A stretch of DNA of 64,000 nucleotides from Candidatus Neomarinimicrobiota bacterium (lineage in GTDB: Bacteria > Fidelibacterota > Fidelibacteria > Fidelibacterales > Fidelibacteraceae): assembly GCA_021157965.1 (NCBI GenBank), contig JAGGVO010000041.1, forward strand, positions 124,001 to 188,000, written 5' to 3'. Position numbers and translations under genes: made by a program. Shown here piece after piece: positions 60,553 through 64,000 of the stretch; position 1 is the stretch's first letter; each line of letters opens with the position of its first letter. Below the pieces are notes generated by a model. That model did not search any database. It was not told the DNA's origin and saw nothing but the letters and a program-made list of their open reading frames with translations.

Positions 60553-62232
60553 ATGAAATTAGTGGAATGTGTCCCGAATTTTAGTGAGGGACGTGATAAG
60601 CAGTTGATTGATGAAATTGTCCGGGATATTGCATCGGTCGAAGGGGTCCGGGTGTTAGATACCGATCCCGGTGTGGATACAAACCGGACGGTGGTAACTT
60701 TTGTCGGAGAACCGGAGGCAGTCCTGGAGGGTGCTTTCCAGGGGATTAAATCGGCAGCCGAACGCATTGACATGCGCCATCATACCGGTGCCCATGCCCG
60801 GCTGGGGGCAACCGATGTGTGTCCCTTTGTACCCGTAACCGGAGTCACTGTGGATGAGTGCATTGATTTGGCTAAGCGTCTTGGCCGGCGGGTGGCGTCT
60901 GAACTGGGAATTCCCGTCTACCTTTATGAAAAAGCCGCGACCCGTCCCGAAAGGCAAAATCTGGCGGATATCCGGGCCGGAGAGTATGAAGGACTGGCAG
61001 AAAAACTTGAAGATCCCGAATGGGTCCCCGATTTCGGAGAAGCCGTTTTCAATGAACGGTCCGGTGCCACAGTTATTGGTGTACGGGAATTTCTTATTGC
61101 CTATAATGTAAATCTGAACACCCGGGATCGGAAACTGGCCCATGACATTGCTCTGGATATCCGGGAAAAGGGTCGGGCAAAACGGGATGATAAGGGAAAA
61201 ATCATTCGTGATTCAGAGGGAAAGATTGTCAGGGTTCCCGGATTGCTTCGGGAATGCAAGGCAGTTGGCTGGTATATGGAAGCCTTTGATTGTGCCCAGG
61301 TATCGATTAATCTGACCGATTACCACATAACGCCTGTTCATAAGGCCTTTGAAACGGTGGCGGAAGAAGCGGCGAAGCGGGGATTGCGGGCCACCGGGTC
61401 GGAACTGGTTGGACTCATCCCCCTGGAGGCGATTCTTCAGGCGGGAGATTATTATTTGAAGCGCCAGGGGAAATCCCCGGGATATCCTGAAAAAGAACGG
61501 GTACGTATGGCCGTACAAAGCCTGGGGCTCTCGGAACTCACTCCTTTTAATCCGGAGAAAAAAATTATTGAATATTGTGTGCAAAATAATGAAGAAGAAC
61601 CCCTTTCCGGTATGAAAATCCGTGATTTTGCCGATTTGCTGTCTATTGATACGCCTGCACCCGGTGGAGGAAGCGTGAGCGCTCTGGCCGGTGCCCTGGC
61701 GGCAGGGCTCGCATCCATGGTGGCACATTTGACGGCAGGTAAAAAAGGATATGAGAATGTCCGGGAAAGAATGCTTGTCCTCCCGACGGAAGCACAGGAA
61801 TTGAAAGACAAACTTCTTTTAGCTATTGATGAGGATACCCAAGCCTTTAATGCGGTGATGGAAGCCTATCGCCTGCCTAAAAAAAGCGATGAACAAAAGA
61901 AAGCCCGGGAAAAAGCGGTTGAAAAGGCCGTGAAACATGCTTGCCGTATTCCCCTAAAAGTCATGGAACTCTCGTACCAGGCTCTTTGCTTATGCCGTGA
62001 GGTGGAAGAAAAGGGAAATGTAAATTCACAATCTGATGCAGCGGTGGGTGTTTTGATGGCACAGACTGCCATGAAAGGCGCCGCCCTGAATGTCCGAATC
62101 AATCTGAAAGATCTGAAAGATGCGGATTTTCAGGAAAAGATGAACCGGACAATGAAATCCCTTCTGGAAAAAATGGAAGAAGAATCAGGAACTAATTCGC
62201 AAGGGACCGGGTTTCAAGGATGTGATCCTTGA
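60553..62232 (+). CDS. Bifunctional glutamate formimidoyltransferase / formimidoyl-THF cyclodeaminase
   Basis: 559 residues from the ATG at 60553 with GAGGTG upstream (a GTG two codons earlier is possible). The N-terminal formiminotransferase half (about 1-320) starts LVECVPNFSEGRDKQLIDEI and has HHTGAHARLGATDVCPFVPV with the catalytic His. The cyclodeaminase half (about 355-540) starts at IRDFADLLSIDTPAPGGGSV, its conserved folate loop. The enzyme moves the formimino group from formiminoglutamate (histidine breakdown) to tetrahydrofolate and releases ammonia, giving methenyl-THF. In bacteria the two parts are often separate; the fused form is as in animals and some anaerobes. No other hut gene lies in the window. 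Confidence 0.94.
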   Translation: MKLVECVPNFSEGRDKQLIDEIVRDIASVEGVRVLDTDPGVDTNRTVVTFVGEPEAVLEGAFQGIKSAAERIDMRHHTGAHARLGATDVCPFVPVTGVTVDECIDLAKRLGRRVASELGIPVYLYEKAATRPERQNLADIRAGEYEGLAEKLEDPEWVPDFGEAVFNERSGATVIGVREFLIAYNVNLNTRDRKLAHDIALDIREKGRAKRDDKGKIIRDSEGKIVRVPGLLRECKAVGWYMEAFDCAQVSINLTDYHITPVHKAFETVAEEAAKRGLRATGSELVGLIPLEAILQAGDYYLKRQGKSPGYPEKERVRMAVQSLGLSELTPFNPEKKIIEYCVQNNEEEPLSGMKIRDFADLLSIDTPAPGGGSVSALAGALAAGLASMVAHLTAGKKGYENVRERMLVLPTEAQELKDKLLLAIDEDTQAFNAVMEAYRLPKKSDEQKKAREKAVEKAVKHACRIPLKVMELSYQALCLCREVEEKGNVNSQSDAAVGVLMAQTAMKGAALNVRINLKDLKDADFQEKMNRTMKSLLEKMEEESGTNSQGTGFQGCDP

Positions 62233-62392
62233 ATGATTCGCCTGCTTCGCTTCCCCCGGAGTAAACCGGACAAGGCTGTATAAGCAATGGTTGTTCACTC
62301 TATAACTACAAAAAAGATGTGGACTTAATGAGTAGCAATTCCCATTTTATAAAGTATTCTTACAATGATCATGATAAAAGAGAAAGGGTTAT

Positions 62393-63955
62393 ATGACTAA
62401 AACGAGCATTCTTTTCCATTTCGACACCGGGTCTGGACAAACCCGGGAGCAGTTGAAAGCCACCGTACAGGCGATGATTCAGCAAAGAAACAATGATATC
62501 GAATTAATTGGTATAACCAATGAACCGGAGGAATTAAAAAAGCTGGTACAGGTGTCCAGGCCTTTGAAAACAGTTCCTGCCGGTAAAAAGGACGGATTGT
62601 CTGTCATGTTGAACAAAGCCCTGAAAGTGAGTGAAGGGGAATTTATTCTTCTGCTGGATAATGTGACAACACCGGTTTTGTTGCGGAAAGCAGCTGTAGA
62701 TGCTTTTATGATGGCAGCAGAGCGAAATCCCGATGCCGGTCTTTTTTATGCCAGTTATGAACTGGAAGACCAGGGAAAGGTGGAAGAAAAGCATTTGCTC
62801 GATCACCATATTGGCCGTGTTCGTGATAACATGGATTTCGGGAAAGCGTTTTTTATACGGAAAGATACCCTTGAAGCTGTGGGTGGTTTTGACGAATCGG
62901 TCAAATACAATGTGCTGTATGATATGCGCTTGAAATTGTCCGAGAAGCAGCGTGTTGTTCGTATAGCTAACCGCTATAACGGTTCACTGTACCGGGTCCA
63001 GTCTGCTGGTAAAAAAGCAAATGTTTTCGATTATCTTCTGGCAGGGAAAGAAGTGCAGCTTGAAGCGGAGCGGGTTGTTACCGAACATCTTAAACGGATT
63101 GATGCATATCTGGCACCCGGGATTTTCCGGGATCACGAACCGCCGCCGGCAAAAGAACCGGAACTGATTGCGTCTGTTATTATTCCTGTCGGATTCCGGC
63201 CGGAATTTATCGGTACTGCTATTGAAAGTGTTCAGGCGCAGTCCATTCAGAACATTGAATGTATTGTCATGGTTAACGGCGGAGATGAAGACCCGACAGC
63301 AGATGTGGTACGGAAATACATGAAAGGCGGAGAAAAATATGACAGAGAAAAGCCCGAAGTCCGCCTGGTGGTTCTGGATATCAATAATATCGGACTCTGC
63401 CTGAATATCGGTTCCAAACTGTCCCGGGCCAAATACTATGTCCAGTTGGATTCAGACGATCGTTTGAAACCCGATGCAGTGGAAAAGGTGCTGAAGGTTT
63501 TTGAATCCGATCCGGAAATCGGCATGGTGATTGGCTCTTATGAAGTCTGGGAAAAGAAAGACAGCGGCGAATTGGTCCGGATGAAAGAGATCCCGGTTGT
63601 GACCCATGATGAATGGACGGATGATAACGGTCGGAACAATTTACTCCGGATTAACGGAGCCGGAGCTCCCCGGTGTATTCCCATTCACGTAATCAAAGAG
63701 ATGGGTTATTTCAGTATCAATGACGATCCTCATGCCCGGAACTATGGTGAGGATTATGAAATGGTCAATAAAATTGCCGAATATTACCGGATTGGCCGTG
63801 TGTGGGATCCCATTTATGAAGTGGTACGTCACGGTGGTGGTACGGACCATGCTATTGATCAGAATACCGTTGATCGGAATGATAATGCTAAAGACGACAT
63901 GCGCCGGGAGGCCATACTGCGGCGTCAGGTTTTCAACCGGAACCGGAAAAAATAG
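62393..63955 (+). CDS. Glycosyltransferase with two GT2-like domains
   Basis: 520 residues. The first GT-A-like domain (1-about 215) has FILLLDNVTTP in the DXD place and is probably degenerate, with GKAFFIRKDTLEAVGGFDES near the acceptor site. The second (about 260-500) starts ASVIIPVGFRPEFIGTAIES and has the metal motif YYVQLDSDDRLKPDA, the acceptor loop RNYGEDYEMVNKIAEYYRIG and a His-Gly-Gly-Gly segment. The second is therefore likely to be the active one. The protein has no membrane helix. Donor and acceptor sugars are unknown. It stands about 160 bases after the formiminotransferase gene, with AAAGGG before its ATG. Confidence 0.85.
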   Translation: MTKTSILFHFDTGSGQTREQLKATVQAMIQQRNNDIELIGITNEPEELKKLVQVSRPLKTVPAGKKDGLSVMLNKALKVSEGEFILLLDNVTTPVLLRKAAVDAFMMAAERNPDAGLFYASYELEDQGKVEEKHLLDHHIGRVRDNMDFGKAFFIRKDTLEAVGGFDESVKYNVLYDMRLKLSEKQRVVRIANRYNGSLYRVQSAGKKANVFDYLLAGKEVQLEAERVVTEHLKRIDAYLAPGIFRDHEPPPAKEPELIASVIIPVGFRPEFIGTAIESVQAQSIQNIECIVMVNGGDEDPTADVVRKYMKGGEKYDREKPEVRLVVLDINNIGLCLNIGSKLSRAKYYVQLDSDDRLKPDAVEKVLKVFESDPEIGMVIGSYEVWEKKDSGELVRMKEIPVVTHDEWTDDNGRNNLLRINGAGAPRCIPIHVIKEMGYFSINDDPHARNYGEDYEMVNKIAEYYRIGRVWDPIYEVVRHGGGTDHAIDQNTVDRNDNAKDDMRREAILRRQVFNRNRKK

Positions 63956-63959
63956 AGAA

Positions 63960-63981
63960 CCGGACCTCTCTTCCTGTCCGG
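63960..63981 (+). terminator. Possible hairpin after the glycosyltransferase gene
   Basis: CCGGAC / GTCCGG stem with a ten-base loop five bases after the stop codon; the following bases are A-rich rather than T-rich, so it is a weak terminator candidate near the window end. Confidence 0.3.
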
Positions 63982-64000
63982 AAAAGGGGTGAGCAATATA

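Overview
The window looks like chromosomal DNA from an anaerobic, fermentative, Gram-negative bacterium of the FCB superphylum, of the Neomarinimicrobiota (Marinimicrobia) / Cloacimonadota / KSB1 kind. The support is several secreted proteins ending in type IX-style sorting or FlgD-like Ig domains with YPNPF motifs, PorV/PorQ-like outer-membrane barrels, lipoproteins, two [FeFe]-hydrogenase-type proteins and a Rex regulator. The phylum call is inference; no rRNA is present to test it.

Layout. 0-6 kb (+): the end of a propeller protein, two PorV-like barrels, two lipoproteins, a divergent polysaccharide deacetylase and an asparaginase II. 6-17 kb (+): a run of exported proteins, namely two multidomain lamin-tail/OB-fold proteins, two barrels, a large barrel carrying two helix-hairpin-helix modules, and a UshA-type 5'-nucleotidase. 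Together they suggest binding and processing of extracellular nucleic acid. 17-22.7 kb (-): a redox/hydrogen operon of rex, 2Fe-2S protein, sensory HydS, PP2C phosphatase, 2Fe-2S protein and [FeFe] hydrogenase, with a near-perfect Rex operator upstream of rex. 22.8-26.6 kb (+): nucleosidase, glycosyltransferase, exported MetX-like hydrolase and aminopeptidase C. 26.6-32.3 kb (-): folC, murI, an amidase and two unknown exported proteins. 32.4-38.6 kb (-): a DUF493 protein, then a TetR-controlled RND exporter with a LolA-like protein and an outer-membrane protein. 38.9-48.7 kb: a DUF2238 membrane protein (+), two related HisKA_2 sensor kinases, an amino-acid permease fused to an EIIA-like domain, and a GltS-like symporter (all -). 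49-58.3 kb: two small RRM proteins with a shared leader element, an MscS channel (+), coaE, adk, an SPW protein, tpx, a patatin, an S9 peptidase, tRNA-Val and lgt. 58.3-58.7 kb: a non-coding region with four perfect DnaA boxes and an AT-rich stretch, a candidate replication origin. 58.7-64 kb: mostly (+) genes, namely a GNAT, a UPF0489 protein (-), a 57-residue membrane protein, a fused formiminotransferase-cyclodeaminase and a tandem glycosyltransferase.

Most genes between 17 and 58 kb lie on the minus strand and most after 58.6 kb on the plus strand, as expected if replication starts near 58.5 kb, although the first 17 kb are on the plus strand. Intergenic space holds several families of dispersed repeats, including two related pairs in inverted orientation, one of which flanks the candidate origin. 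No CRISPR array, insertion sequence, phage gene or rRNA was seen.
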